From Halomonas sp. BDJS001 (lineage in GTDB: Bacteria; Pseudomonadota; Gammaproteobacteria; Pseudomonadales; Halomonadaceae): a stretch of 64,000 nucleotides of DNA. Shown here piece after piece: positions 45,714 to 54,325 of the stretch; position 1 is the stretch's first letter, and each line of letters begins with the position of its first letter. Made by a program: the position numbers and the translations under genes. The stretch lies in assembly GCF_026104355.1 (NCBI RefSeq), contig NZ_CP110535.1, forward strand, positions 4,464,001 through 4,528,000. The letters are read 5' to 3'. Below the pieces are notes generated by a model. The model was not told the DNA's origin. It ran no database searches and saw only the letters and a program-made list of their open reading frames with translations.

Positions 45714-46393
45714 ATCTCAGCTCGCTCTTCATCGTCGGCTTGGAAGAGGCCGTGTGTAGCGGCCAAGCGGGCAATATCAACAGCAGCGATATCTGCTGCG
45801 ATCGTTTCAGGCTCCTCAAACTGGCCAGCCCACCCCAGCCGTAGCCAGGCACGCAACGCCACCGTTTGCGCTTGCCACCACCGCTCCAAGCAGCGACGAC
45901 CATCGTGCTCGACGGCGGTCTCCAGAGCGTCGAGATCATCCTCAGCGCAGGCTTCAGCACTGCCGTGGTCACGGTGGGTAAGCGCCAGGGAATAGAGCTC
46001 AGCGCCGAAACGCTGTTTGAGCGCCGCCACTCGTGGCGCATGAATTTCGCGCACAAAGGCATGGGCGTGAATGATCACCCCAGCGGCACGGGCACAGGCA
46101 GTAAAATCATCGCTGTCCAGCTGACATAGCACCTGGTCGGCGGCATCCGTTAGCGGCTGTTCCGCGATAGAGGCAAGTTGGTGACGGCGCTGCAGGCGGG
46201 CAAGCAGGCGCTGGCGAAAGCGCGGCTGAGTGCACCAACGGCGCAGCATCGCGTCGGCGGCAATGCCGTCCAGGCAGTCAACCCAGTGGTCGAGAGCAAT
46301 CCGTACCGGTGGCTCGACTGTGGATCTGATATCAGGCTCGGCATTTAAGGCCGGTGCGGTCGATTCGCTAGCGCGTTTAGAGGCACTATTCAT
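45710..46393 (-). CDS. sctK: T3SS sorting-platform adaptor SctK (HrpD/NolU-like)
   Basis: This 227-residue protein lies between sctJ and sctL, the position of NolU/HrpD/YscK. It has no signal peptide or membrane helix and no strong motif, and the SctK family diverges strongly. CAR/AHAFVREIHA-type central and Trp-rich C-terminal parts (ERWWQAQTVALRAWLRLGWA) fit a soluble helical adaptor. The call rests mainly on synteny. Confidence 0.8.
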   Translation of the reverse strand: MNSASKRASESTAPALNAEPDIRSTVEPPVRIALDHWVDCLDGIAADAMLRRWCTQPRFRQRLLARLQRRHQLASIAEQPLTDAADQVLCQLDSDDFTACARAAGVIIHAHAFVREIHAPRVAALKQRFGAELYSLALTHRDHGSAEACAEDDLDALETAVEHDGRRCLERWWQAQTVALRAWLRLGWAGQFEEPETIAADIAAVDIARLAATHGLFQADDEERAEI

Positions 46394-46402
46394 GAAGCTG
46401 TC

Positions 46403-47227
46403 TCATGGTGTTGTCGTCAATGAATAGGGACGCTGGCGACGCTGACGCCAGACCAACCAGCCGACCGTAGCAGCGAGCCCGATCACCGCAACGCTCAGCA
46501 GACCGATGACCCAACCGATGCGGGACACGCTGGCCGCTGGCATCGCGATACCCAGAAATGAGCCCATCACCGGCTGCGGCGTAGAACGCATTTCCTCGGG
46601 AATAGCGGAGACGACCGGCACCACCGAGACCTTGTCGTAGGAGAGGCCAGCAATACCATTGGCCACCAGCGTCTTGATCTGCGGAATCAGTGGGGCGATC
46701 TCCAGAGAAGGGATATAGCGCACGAAGACCGAGGCCGAAGACGGCGTACTGTTCTGCTGCAGCAAATCATTATCCGGCAGCACAACATGAACCCGTGCCG
46801 AGAGTATGCCGTCGATCTGAGACACGGTGTGTGAGAGTTCCTGACTGAGCGCAAAGATCATCTGAGCGCGCTCCTGCACGGGAGACGACACCAGCCCGTT
46901 GCCCTGAAAGATATCCCCCATGTTGGCGAATTTCTGCTCCGGCAACCCGGCACGGTCGAGTATCTCGACCGCCTCAGCGAAACGCTCCTCGCTGACTGTG
47001 ACGGTCATCTGGCCTTCGTCCTGAGCCTGACGGCCGGCAGGTATGCCGTTGCGCGCCAGCGTCGCCACGATGATATTCGCCTCGCGCTCGTCGAGGTTAG
47101 TGTAGAGCTCGGTGTCGCAGGCCTGAAGCAGCAGCGCCATCACGATAAGCATCAACACCCGCAGGGCGTTACGCCCCCTGCGGTGTGGCGCTTGCTGGTA
47201 GCCGGAAAGTCGTTGATCGAAGTGCAA
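46403..47227 (-). CDS. sctJ: T3SS inner-membrane ring lipoprotein SctJ (HrcJ/RhcJ)
   Basis: This 274-residue protein has a lipobox (LLLQAC, Cys near residue 37), then the YscJ/FliF repeat domains with LYTNLDEREANIIVATLARN and the SARVHVVLP motif. A C-terminal membrane helix (VIGLLSVAVIGLAATVGWLV) and a basic tail complete the family pattern. It forms the inner-membrane ring with SctD. The frame starts with a TTG just behind the sctI stop; no in-frame ATG precedes the signal peptide. Confidence 0.95.
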   Translation of the reverse strand: MHFDQRLSGYQQAPHRRGRNALRVLMLIVMALLLQACDTELYTNLDEREANIIVATLARNGIPAGRQAQDEGQMTVTVSEERFAEAVEILDRAGLPEQKFANMGDIFQGNGLVSSPVQERAQMIFALSQELSHTVSQIDGILSARVHVVLPDNDLLQQNSTPSSASVFVRYIPSLEIAPLIPQIKTLVANGIAGLSYDKVSVVPVVSAIPEEMRSTPQPVMGSFLGIAMPAASVSRIGWVIGLLSVAVIGLAATVGWLVWRQRRQRPYSLTTTP

Positions 47228-47230
47228 GTG

Positions 47231-47668
47231 TCATTGGCCTTTTAGCAAGGTATTGGCCGACCCCGAGACCTGGGTGGCACCGCGAACGATCATGGTGGTT
47301 TCGATGGAGTGATCAAAAACACGCCCCAACGAATCAACGACTTGCGCCAGCTTGTCATCCTCCAGAGCGGAGGGCGTGTCGCCAGCGTCGGGGACTCTCT
47401 GAGGCAGCACCTGAGCTAAGCGATCAGGTGTTTGCACATCAGGGGTCTTGGCCTGCTGAGCGAAGTTATTAACTCGGTCAATAAAGCCGTCAAGGTTGTT
47501 GAGCAGACTTGACCCCAGCTCGCTGGGGCTGGTCCCCGACAAAGACGAACCGGCTTGTTGGGTCATATGTTCGAAAAGATTCTGCGATGCCAACGTCTTG
47601 GCGCTAACCTCTGGCGTGGGTGCTGGGGTTAGCGCACCGCTGCCCGGTGGTGTCACGGGAGTCATCAT
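47231..47668 (-). CDS. sctI: T3SS inner rod protein SctI (NolB/HrpB-like)
   Basis: This 145-residue protein has a Pro/Thr/Ser-rich N-terminus and a conserved amphipathic C-terminal part (DSLGRVFDHSIETTMIVRGA, then QVSGSANTLLKGQ) typical of YscI/HrpB inner rod proteins. The position directly before sctJ equals nolB-rhcJ of rhizobia. GAGGTGA precedes two possible ATG codons. It is expected to be secreted to form the base of the needle. Confidence 0.85.
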   Translation of the reverse strand: MMTPVTPPGSGALTPAPTPEVSAKTLASQNLFEHMTQQAGSSLSGTSPSELGSSLLNNLDGFIDRVNNFAQQAKTPDVQTPDRLAQVLPQRVPDAGDTPSALEDDKLAQVVDSLGRVFDHSIETTMIVRGATQVSGSANTLLKGQ

Positions 47669-47743
47669 TCACCTCGTCGGAATAGTCCCTCGCATCGGCT
47701 AAGAAAGGCGCGAACACCGCGATGGAGGTCGCGCCCCTCGTCA

Positions 47744-47935
47744 TTACTCGTCGGACTGCGCTTCCTTGAGAATATTGTTCATCATCGGCATCAGAATCAT
47801 CTGACCGCCGACCTTGACCATTCCCTCTACCATTGTTTCCTGCAGCTTCGCGTTATCGACTGCGTCGTCGAAAGCCTGGGAATCGGGGAGAGACTCTGTT
47901 GCCGGGTTACTACTGCTTACGGGATCGATAGCCAT
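47744..47935 (-). CDS. Small T3SS-locus protein (63 aa), needle candidate or unknown
   Basis: A clear Shine-Dalgarno (GGAGG, six bases from the ATG) supports translation. The first 20 residues are Ser/Asn/Pro-rich and the remainder is one amphipathic, Met-rich helix (ETMVEGMVKVGGQMILMPMM). Small size, no signal peptide and a place between the SctC N-domain gene and sctI fit a secreted structural protein such as a needle subunit or an HrpF-like helper. I do not recognise the family. Confidence 0.65.
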   Translation of the reverse strand: MAIDPVSSSNPATESLPDSQAFDDAVDNAKLQETMVEGMVKVGGQMILMPMMNNILKEAQSDE

Positions 47936-47969
47936 GGACTGCCTCCTGTGGGTTTCATCGCTTGCTCAC

Positions 47970-48560
47970 TCACGAGCCAGGCGGCTGGGCCACACTGCCT
48001 CGAAAGACCTTAACTTCAGCGGGAATCGACGGCGCGCTCGGCTGGCGCAACGCTTCGACCCGTTGGGCTATGTCCGCTATCCAGGCGGGCGGGCCCATCA
48101 CTTCAAGACTGTCGTGCTCTGCATTAATCATTGCGCTCAACGGCTTGCCGACCTGTGCCTGGGTAATCTCCGCGCGCAGGCGTGGTACATCGACATCGGT
48201 GAGTTCAAACCTCCGGCGGCTCAGCTCCTGGCGGGCGGCAACATGCAGTACGTAGCCATCGTAAAACCATCCCAGGCCATTGGATTCGCAGACCTGTTCG
48301 AGGAACTCGCCAGCGGTGCTAGCGCGGATATCACCACGCACCTCACCATCCACCGCGTCGCTGACCTCAACGGGCAGTGACAGGTTGCGACCAAACTCCT
48401 GCAACACATCACGCACGCTTTGCTCGATCACGATGTAGCGATATTCACGACCCGACCAAGGCGCCTCGGCGGCCAGCGCGGGGTTACCCGTAAAACAGCA
48501 ACCGAGCACCAGCATCACAAGATGGCCCAGCCAGGGGTGCTTCCACCTATCTGCCATCAT
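47970..48560 (-). CDS. Separate N-terminal domain of the T3SS secretin (RhcC1/NolW-like)
   Basis: This protein of about 196 residues has a signal peptide (LGCCFTGNPALAAEAPW) and N0/N1-type secretin domains (EYRYIVIEQSVRDVLQEFGR, then GDIRASTAGEFLEQVCESNG and LGWFYDGYVLHVAA). It lacks the pore domain entirely. This equals NolW/RhcC1, the separately encoded N-part of the rhizobial T3SS secretin. It should sit in the periplasm between the inner rings and the outer pore. The start may be ATG 48560, ATG 48557 or a GTG at 48569. Confidence 0.87.
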   Translation of the reverse strand: MMADRWKHPWLGHLVMLVLGCCFTGNPALAAEAPWSGREYRYIVIEQSVRDVLQEFGRNLSLPVEVSDAVDGEVRGDIRASTAGEFLEQVCESNGLGWFYDGYVLHVAARQELSRRRFELTDVDVPRLRAEITQAQVGKPLSAMINAEHDSLEVMGPPAWIADIAQRVEALRQPSAPSIPAEVKVFRGSVAQPPGS

Positions 48561-48726
48561 CCTACCCACCCCCCGATGACAGTTGAGTGACCGGCAATCT
48601 GTCTTTTTGAGTTTTTTCCCTTCTGGTGTAAACGCGCATCACGCTTCATCCATATCCCTGCTGCCCCAAGCCTGGTTTCTCCGGTACACTGATTTTCATT
48701 TCCTAACCCTCTGGACTGAGTCACGA

Positions 48727-49542
48727 ATGAAGGCATTTTGTACGTTTTTGCCCAGCATGAGCCGACCTGCGTTCGTCGCCGGGCCAAGCCTGATACTGAG
48801 CCTGCTACTGTCAGCCTGCGCTGCGACGCCTTCCGAGATCGATGAAAGTCGCCTGCTAAACTTGGCCAAAGATGTCGATCAGCAAGGCGATCATGCGACC
48901 GCCGCCGCGATGTACGAACGCGCCCTGGAGCAGAACGGCCCCTCCGCAGATATTCAGGTTCGCCTGGGCAATGCACTGCTTGCCAGTGGCGAGCCCCAGG
49001 CAGCCGCTGAGGCGTTTCGTGCCGCGCTTGCCGAAGACATCCACTTAGCGCCAGCATTACTCGGCCTCGGGACGGCCCAACTGCGCCTAGGTCAACCGGA
49101 AAGCGCCCTGCGCAACCTTTCCCTGGCGGCGCCTGAAATAGACAGCGCAGCGGCCTGGAGCCGCCTTGGCGCCGCCCAAGCGCTGGCCGGTCAGCCCGCC
49201 CAGGCGGCCAGCGCGTTTGCTAACGCCGTGGCACTTGAGCCGCGTGATCTCGACGCTCAGGCCAACCTGGCGCTAGCCGAAGCGTTGGCTGGTAAAAACA
49301 CCCAGGCCATCGCGAACATGCAACGCATTACGGACTCCCCGCTGGCCGAAGAACGCCATTTCCGCAACCTGATTCTGGTGCTGGTACTGGCCGGGCGTAG
49401 CGATGAGGCACAGCAAGTCGATATCCCCGACCTATCAGCGGCCAACCGCCTTTCCCTGATAGCCAGTGCCGAGCACATAGCAACGCTGCCCGATGCCGCC
49501 GCCCGCGCCCGGGCACTCGGGTTGGCATCAGCCTCTAACTAA
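48727..49542 (+). CDS. TPR-repeat lipoprotein (TadD-like), pilotin candidate
   Basis: The ATG at 48727 gives 271 residues with a lipobox (LILSLLLSACAA). At least five TPR units follow (ATAAAMYERALEQNG, then ASGEPQAAAEAFRAALAED and so on). It resembles TadD, the TPR lipoprotein of Tad pilus loci, and pilotins that carry secretins to the outer membrane. It is the only gene of the T3SS locus on the plus strand, between the two halves of the secretin. It is convergent with the CpaD-like gene and divergent from the RhcC1-like gene. A longer frame from 48583 lacks the signal at its N-terminus. Confidence 0.82.
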   Translation: MKAFCTFLPSMSRPAFVAGPSLILSLLLSACAATPSEIDESRLLNLAKDVDQQGDHATAAAMYERALEQNGPSADIQVRLGNALLASGEPQAAAEAFRAALAEDIHLAPALLGLGTAQLRLGQPESALRNLSLAAPEIDSAAAWSRLGAAQALAGQPAQAASAFANAVALEPRDLDAQANLALAEALAGKNTQAIANMQRITDSPLAEERHFRNLILVLVLAGRSDEAQQVDIPDLSAANRLSLIASAEHIATLPDAAARARALGLASASN

Positions 49543-49547
49543 TACCA

Positions 49548-50000
49548 TCACAGATCACTGGTAGTGGCGTTGGTGCCCATGGCATTGCGCGCTTCCTGCT
49601 CCAATAACGCACGACGCTGGTTGGCACGTTCGCGGCCATTTAGATACTCATTCGCGGCATCTGCTACCGGCGCGCCCATGGCGGGCCCCATTGCTCTTCC
49701 CCTTACCAAATCTTGTGGCTCAACGATCATCTGCTGCAGATTGAAGTCGTTGGCGCAGCCAGGTGGCAGCCCAACTCGCTCTGCATCGTCAGGCCCAGCC
49801 TGGCAGAGACGTGGCATGATCGTTGATTCATGCGCAGCGTCAGTCGTTGTCATCTGCCGGTACCCGGTGTCCCAGTTCATCGGCCCCATCGAGGACTGGC
49901 AGCCGGCCAGCAGCAACGCCACCAAGCAGAGCCCAAGGCGTGAAGCCGTACGCGTCCAATAGGTAAATAGCTGCGACATGCAAACGTTGCCTCTACTCAT
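49548..50000 (-). CDS. CpaD-like (Tad pilus) outer-membrane lipoprotein
   Basis: This 150-residue protein has a lipobox (LVALLLAGCQ). Its C-terminal half contains CANDFNLQQMIVEPQDLVRGR followed by PVADAANEYLNGRE, which resembles the C-terminal signature of the CpaD/RcpB family of Tad systems. CpaD proteins accompany the CpaC secretin in the outer membrane. The ATG overlaps the secretin stop (ATGA), so both are co-translated. A second ATG seven codons on also has a plausible ribosome site. The finding of such a protein inside a T3SS operon is unusual. Confidence 0.75.
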   Translation of the reverse strand: MSRGNVCMSQLFTYWTRTASRLGLCLVALLLAGCQSSMGPMNWDTGYRQMTTTDAAHESTIMPRLCQAGPDDAERVGLPPGCANDFNLQQMIVEPQDLVRGRAMGPAMGAPVADAANEYLNGRERANQRRALLEQEARNAMGTNATTSDL

Positions 50001-51292
50001 TGCAGATAGAATCCGAATGGGTCATCTTCGAGTTGGGGATTACGGCTGACCTGTGCCCGATCCAGCGGCATTCTGGGTACCGGCGCGGAGGATGGCGCCA
50101 CCAGATAGGGGGTGATCAGGATGACCAGCTCGGTCTCGTTACGCTGAAAACGTCGTGATCGAAATAGATTGCCCAGAATCGGCATATCACCAAGGAGCGG
50201 GATTCGTTCGATCTGGTTGCTCGCTTGGCGTTGAAACAGGCCGGCAATAGCAAAGGTCTGCCCGCTGCCCACCTCGACCACGGTATCGGCGCGCCGAACT
50301 TGAAGCGACGGCACGTCATAGCCGCCAATCCGGACGCTATCGCTGGCAATGCTGCTGACTTCGGGGCGCACTTCCATTGAGATCCGGCCATTAGGCAGCA
50401 ACGTTGGCGTGCTCAGTAGCGAGACACCGAACTGTTTGTACTCGATACCCACCAGTTCGCTGTTAACCGGTACCGGTATAGGAATCTCGCCGCCGGCAAG
50501 GAAGCTCGCCGTCTGCCCTGAGACGGTGGTGATGTTGGGTTCGGCGAGGATCTGCAGCAGATTGTTCTGCTGTAGCGCCTGGAGTAAACCGTCGATGCTA
50601 TCGGTACCCCCACCGATGGGATTAGGAGCGATATTGCTGGTGAGCACGCCGAAGGAGAACGAGCCGTTGTTGATCAGCGTATTCCAACTGACCCCATAGC
50701 TGAGCAGTTCATCCCGGGCGACTTCGGCAAAGCGCACTCGAATGTTGATCTGAGTGGCGCCATCGTAACTGGAGCGGTTGATGCTACCGCCGGCCGGCGC
50801 TTGGGCATCAAGTGTCGATTGCGTGACCATGGCGCTCTCGACCGTGGGGCTACTGCCCTCGGCCACCAGTTGGTTGCCCGCCATACGCAAGCGAACCTGG
50901 CTGTCGCCATCCATTTCCCTTAACGCCTGAGAAGCCAGCGCATTACCATCGCGAACCTGCAGCCGCAGAGAGGCCTGGCTCTGCTCGTCGGCCCCCAGCG
51001 CAATCAGATTAGTGTCGCCGGCCTGTTTGCCAAAGAGATAGATGACCCCGGCAGAGACCACCTGCACATCGGCAACCTCAGGGTTAGCGACGAACACCGA
51101 CGCAACGTCCTGGTCGAACCGCAGGATACGCCCCTGCCCGGTCTCCAGCGTCATCGCACCTCCGGAAGCGTCCACGGAAACATCAGCGCTGGCAGGAATT
51201 ACCGCGAACCACAGCAGTAACGCCAATACCCAAAACGTCGGGTACCGGACAGCCCAGTAAGGGTTTCTATCGACGGGTTTTACGCTGATCAC
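49997..51292 (-). CDS. Tad-type (CpaC/RcpA) secretin serving the T3SS
   Basis: This 431-residue protein has a signal peptide (LALLLWFAVIPASADV). It next has the 'pilus assembly secretin N-terminal' domain (VASVFVANPEVADVQVVSAG, then IYLFGKQAGDTNLIAL). The secretin core follows (QINIRVRFAEVARDELLSYG to the C-terminal IPLLGDMPILGNLFRSRRF and ETELVILITPYLV). This domain order is that of Tad-pilus CpaC/RcpA, not of a classical YscC/HrcC. The start is a GTG. Its place, 79 bases behind sctV, matches rhcC2 of split rhizobial secretins. Confidence 0.92.
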   Translation of the reverse strand: MISVKPVDRNPYWAVRYPTFWVLALLLWFAVIPASADVSVDASGGAMTLETGQGRILRFDQDVASVFVANPEVADVQVVSAGVIYLFGKQAGDTNLIALGADEQSQASLRLQVRDGNALASQALREMDGDSQVRLRMAGNQLVAEGSSPTVESAMVTQSTLDAQAPAGGSINRSSYDGATQINIRVRFAEVARDELLSYGVSWNTLINNGSFSFGVLTSNIAPNPIGGGTDSIDGLLQALQQNNLLQILAEPNITTVSGQTASFLAGGEIPIPVPVNSELVGIEYKQFGVSLLSTPTLLPNGRISMEVRPEVSSIASDSVRIGGYDVPSLQVRRADTVVEVGSGQTFAIAGLFQRQASNQIERIPLLGDMPILGNLFRSRRFQRNETELVILITPYLVAPSSAPVPRMPLDRAQVSRNPQLEDDPFGFYLQ

Positions 51293-51371
51293 GGTTATTC
51301 TTCATCCCTGTTGTAGCGATTTGCATGGGTGTTGAATCATCGACACACGGCGTCATTGTTTCGCAAGCGTG

Positions 51372-53540
51372 TTACAGCTTGGCGGTTGCCTCCGATTCCC
51401 GGCGTGGGATCGGTTTGGGCAGGCGTATCTGAGCGATTGCTTGCAGGCTGAACTCCGGTGCGATCTCTTGCCAGGCCATGACCGGAAGATCGATATCGTG
51501 CTGTTTTAGCCACTGCTGTAACGCCGCGCGCACGTCGCTGGCCGCCACCACCACTGGCTGAAGGTCGCTATCGAGCGCCTCAAGTTGCTGCTGGAACCAG
51601 CCGTTCAAGGCCCGCGAAAGAGGTGCTGGCATGCTGCTACGGACAGGCTGGTTTTCACTATTTCGCTGGGCGGTACGCAGGGCCTCTTCCAACGGCCGGG
51701 TCGCGATCCAGGCGGGCAGAACCCGATCGCTGCGGGCATAGCGGTGACTGATCTGCCTCGCCATGGCGATGCGTATCCGGTCGCTCAGCCGAGCGCTGCT
51801 CGACTCTTGCGGCCCCCAGGTCACCATGGCTTCGAGAATAGTGCGCATGGCGCGTACCGGGACGCCCTCACTGACTAGGCGACGTAAAATCTCGGCAATT
51901 TTTTGTAGCGACACCACGCGCACGGCTTCGGTCACCAACTCGGCATAGTGTGCCTCCATCTTGTAAAGCAGGGCACGCGCCTCTTGAATTCCCACGAACT
52001 CGCCGGCGTAACGCGTGAGAGTGCGCTCAAGACAGCGCTCCAGCACTTGATCCAGCGTGCGATAGCGAATCCCGGCTTCCGTCAGCGCTGAAGCGTCCTC
52101 ATCGGCAAGCCATTGCCAACTGCCGCGACCAACGAGCGCGGGCAAGGTGAAGGACGTCAACTCAAGCAGCTCCAAAACATCAGCATCGTCGTCGAGCAGT
52201 ACTGAAGAGTCGGGTAGTTCACCGTTGAGCACCGGCACTTCATCCAGTTCGATGGCGAAGCGCTGGTCGCTGAGGGCAGGTTCAAGGCGTACTCCCACCT
52301 GAGGGATGGCGATTCCCAGGTCACGCTCAACGCCTTCGCGGGTGGCCTGAACACTTTCACGCAGCCTGTCGAGTGATAACGTATCCACAAGTCCAGCAGC
52401 CAAGCAGAGCATAACGCGGTACTGGCGTGGATCATCATCGGCGGCATCAGGCGGTGCTGCCTCGTTCATCGCCTCATTCACGGCGTTGATCTCCGCGGCT
52501 GGGGGCGCTGAGACGACTTCGGACTGCGCCGCTTGCTCCGTCTCGGCATCGGCCGTCTGGCGACGGCGATGCAGGAAAAAGGCGGCTAAGCCCAGCAGTG
52601 CGGACAACGTCAGAAAAACGGTTGATGGGAAGCCCGGTACGAAGGCCGCGCAGAGTAGCACCGCCGACGTCAAACCCATTGCCTTGGCACTGCTGCCAAG
52701 CTGGCCGACAATCTCACTGCCCAAATCGCTGGCATTATCGGAACTGACGCGGGTCACCACGGTACCCGCGCCAACCGAAATCAGTAAGGCGGGGATCAGT
52801 GCAATCAGGCCGTCGCCAACGGTCAACAGCGAATAGGTTTCCACCGCCGTGCCGAAGGGCATATCGTGCTTGAGCATGCCGATCGACAGCCCACCGATAA
52901 GATTGACGAACAGAATCACCAAACCAGCAATGGCATCGCCCTTAACAAACTTCATCGCCCCATCCATGGCGCCATAGAGCTGGCTTTCGCTCTCCAGCAG
53001 CGAGCGCCTGCGACGGGCTTCAGCGGGCTCGATGTCGCCGTTTCTCATGTCGTTGTCGATGCTCATCTGCTTGCCGGGCATGGCATCAAGCGTAAAGCGC
53101 GCTGCCACTTCGGCCACGCGCTCCGAACCCTTGGTAATCACCAGAAACTGGGCCACCGTAATGATCAGGAAAACCACCATGCCGATGACCACCTCACCGG
53201 CGATAACGAAATTGCCGAAGGCGGAAACGATCTGGCCAGCATCACCCTCGAGCAGAATCAGCCGGGTAGTGGAGATCGAAAGCGCCAGCCGGAACAGCGT
53301 GGCGAGCAGAATGATCGGCGGCAGCGAGGAGAATTCGACCGGGTGCGAGATATAGAACGCCACCACCAGAATCAGCAGGCTAAAACCGATATTGATACCA
53401 ATCAGCGTATCGACCATCGCCGTGGGCAGCGGGATGATCATCATCACTACCGAGAGCACCATAAAAACGGCAATGATCACGTCACTGCGCTGGGACGCCT
53501 GGCGAGCCAGAGTATTGAGACGGCCGAGGAGCTTGTTCAT
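51372..53540 (-). CDS. sctV: T3SS export gate protein SctV (HrcV/RhcV)
   Basis: This 722-residue protein has about eight N-terminal membrane helices (residues 1-330) with the FHIPEP-family signature (EVAARFTLDAMPGKQMSIDN). A long acidic Ala/Glu linker (about 330-375) leads to the cytoplasmic ring domain. It is slightly longer than usual because of the linker. The nonameric ring passes substrates to the gate. It overlaps the TPR gene upstream by four bases. Confidence 0.96.
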   Translation of the reverse strand: MNKLLGRLNTLARQASQRSDVIIAVFMVLSVVMMIIPLPTAMVDTLIGINIGFSLLILVVAFYISHPVEFSSLPPIILLATLFRLALSISTTRLILLEGDAGQIVSAFGNFVIAGEVVIGMVVFLIITVAQFLVITKGSERVAEVAARFTLDAMPGKQMSIDNDMRNGDIEPAEARRRRSLLESESQLYGAMDGAMKFVKGDAIAGLVILFVNLIGGLSIGMLKHDMPFGTAVETYSLLTVGDGLIALIPALLISVGAGTVVTRVSSDNASDLGSEIVGQLGSSAKAMGLTSAVLLCAAFVPGFPSTVFLTLSALLGLAAFFLHRRRQTADAETEQAAQSEVVSAPPAAEINAVNEAMNEAAPPDAADDDPRQYRVMLCLAAGLVDTLSLDRLRESVQATREGVERDLGIAIPQVGVRLEPALSDQRFAIELDEVPVLNGELPDSSVLLDDDADVLELLELTSFTLPALVGRGSWQWLADEDASALTEAGIRYRTLDQVLERCLERTLTRYAGEFVGIQEARALLYKMEAHYAELVTEAVRVVSLQKIAEILRRLVSEGVPVRAMRTILEAMVTWGPQESSSARLSDRIRIAMARQISHRYARSDRVLPAWIATRPLEEALRTAQRNSENQPVRSSMPAPLSRALNGWFQQQLEALDSDLQPVVVAASDVRAALQQWLKQHDIDLPVMAWQEIAPEFSLQAIAQIRLPKPIPRRESEATAKL

Positions 53541-53899
53541 GTAACGGGCTCTCCCTGCCGGGATTCCGAGTGACGCCGCTGCTCAAGATACGCCCGCCAT
53601 AGGCGACGAGCAGTATCACGCTCGCCGTTGACCCAGTGGGCGCGGCTACGCAAGAGTTGCAGGGCGTCATCTTCTACACCCGCGGCCACTAGCCGGTCGA
53701 CCACATTGAGCGCACGCTGGCCGTTGCCGTTGGCAAGGAACCCCTGACACAGCGCCTGCAGTACGCCGGTGTGATTCGGCGCCATACGTGTCGCGATTAG
53801 CAGCAACACCAATCCGCGCTGTACCTGACCACTCTTGAGATAGAGGTGCCCCATCAAATGCAATAGGTCGACGGCATCGCGATCAGCGGTATCGCTCAT
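53537..53899 (-). CDS. Small TPR-like T3SS protein (Y4yS/SctG-like)
   Basis: This 120-residue protein is all-helical with two or three TPR-like pairs (LLHLMGHLYLKSGQVQRGLV, then TGVLQALCQGFLANGNGQRA). Small TPR proteins directly before sctV are found in rhizobial loci (y4yS) and resemble needle chaperones (YscG). It may bind the needle subunit before export. It overlaps sctV and the gene upstream by four bases each. Confidence 0.72.
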   Translation of the reverse strand: MSDTADRDAVDLLHLMGHLYLKSGQVQRGLVLLLIATRMAPNHTGVLQALCQGFLANGNGQRALNVVDRLVAAGVEDDALQLLRSRAHWVNGERDTARRLWRAYLEQRRHSESRQGEPVT

Positions 53900-54309
53900 G
53901 GCACGCTCTCCTGGTCGGTAATGTTGTCCAGCGGCAGCGCGATTGCTTCACTCATCCGGCCTTCCCATGCTTGCCGCCAATCAAGCTCTTCACCGATCAC
54001 CTCCTCCGCCAACGCCATGATCTCATCATCGGCATCCAGCGAAGGTAGAACGTTGTCGGCTACGTGTTGGAGCAGCTCAATGCTGCGAAGGTTGGCGTAG
54101 CTGGCGGGATCACTGGCCTCCGGGCGCGCGAGCGCTTCGAGACGCTCAGCCCACGCCGGGCGGTTTGAGCCACGCTGCCGGGCTTCGCTGACAGCCCTCG
54201 TGAACGTATCGTCCTGCTGCGGCGGCTGCTCGACGACGCCAGGCTTGACGGGGTCGATGCCAGTAACGTGATAACGATCCCGTGGAACAAGTCGATCAGT
54301 GATCTTCAT
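53896..54309 (-). CDS. T3SS-locus protein of unknown function (137 aa)
   Basis: I do not recognise this protein. It is soluble and acidic, with a disordered Pro/Gln-rich first third and a helical remainder (NLRSIELLQHVADNVLPSL, then DEIMALAEEVIGEELDWRQA). It lies between sctD and the TPR gene and overlaps the latter by four bases, so it belongs to the operon. A gatekeeper fragment or a locus-specific chaperone are possibilities, without direct evidence. Confidence 0.75.
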   Translation of the reverse strand: MKITDRLVPRDRYHVTGIDPVKPGVVEQPPQQDDTFTRAVSEARQRGSNRPAWAERLEALARPEASDPASYANLRSIELLQHVADNVLPSLDADDEIMALAEEVIGEELDWRQAWEGRMSEAIALPLDNITDQESVP

Positions 54310-54325
54310 CGCGATATACGCCGGA

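Noticed and set aside
48727..51292. An independent Tad pilus locus inserted in the T3SS
   Set aside because: No TadA ATPase, TadB/C platform, prepilin peptidase or Flp pilin is present, and the T3SS has no other complete secretin, so the Tad-like genes most likely serve the T3SS.
52866..53573. 235-codon plus-strand frame opposite sctV
   Set aside because: It is the antisense shadow of a firmly identified gene, rich in His, Asp, Gln and Arg, with no ribosome site or known motif.
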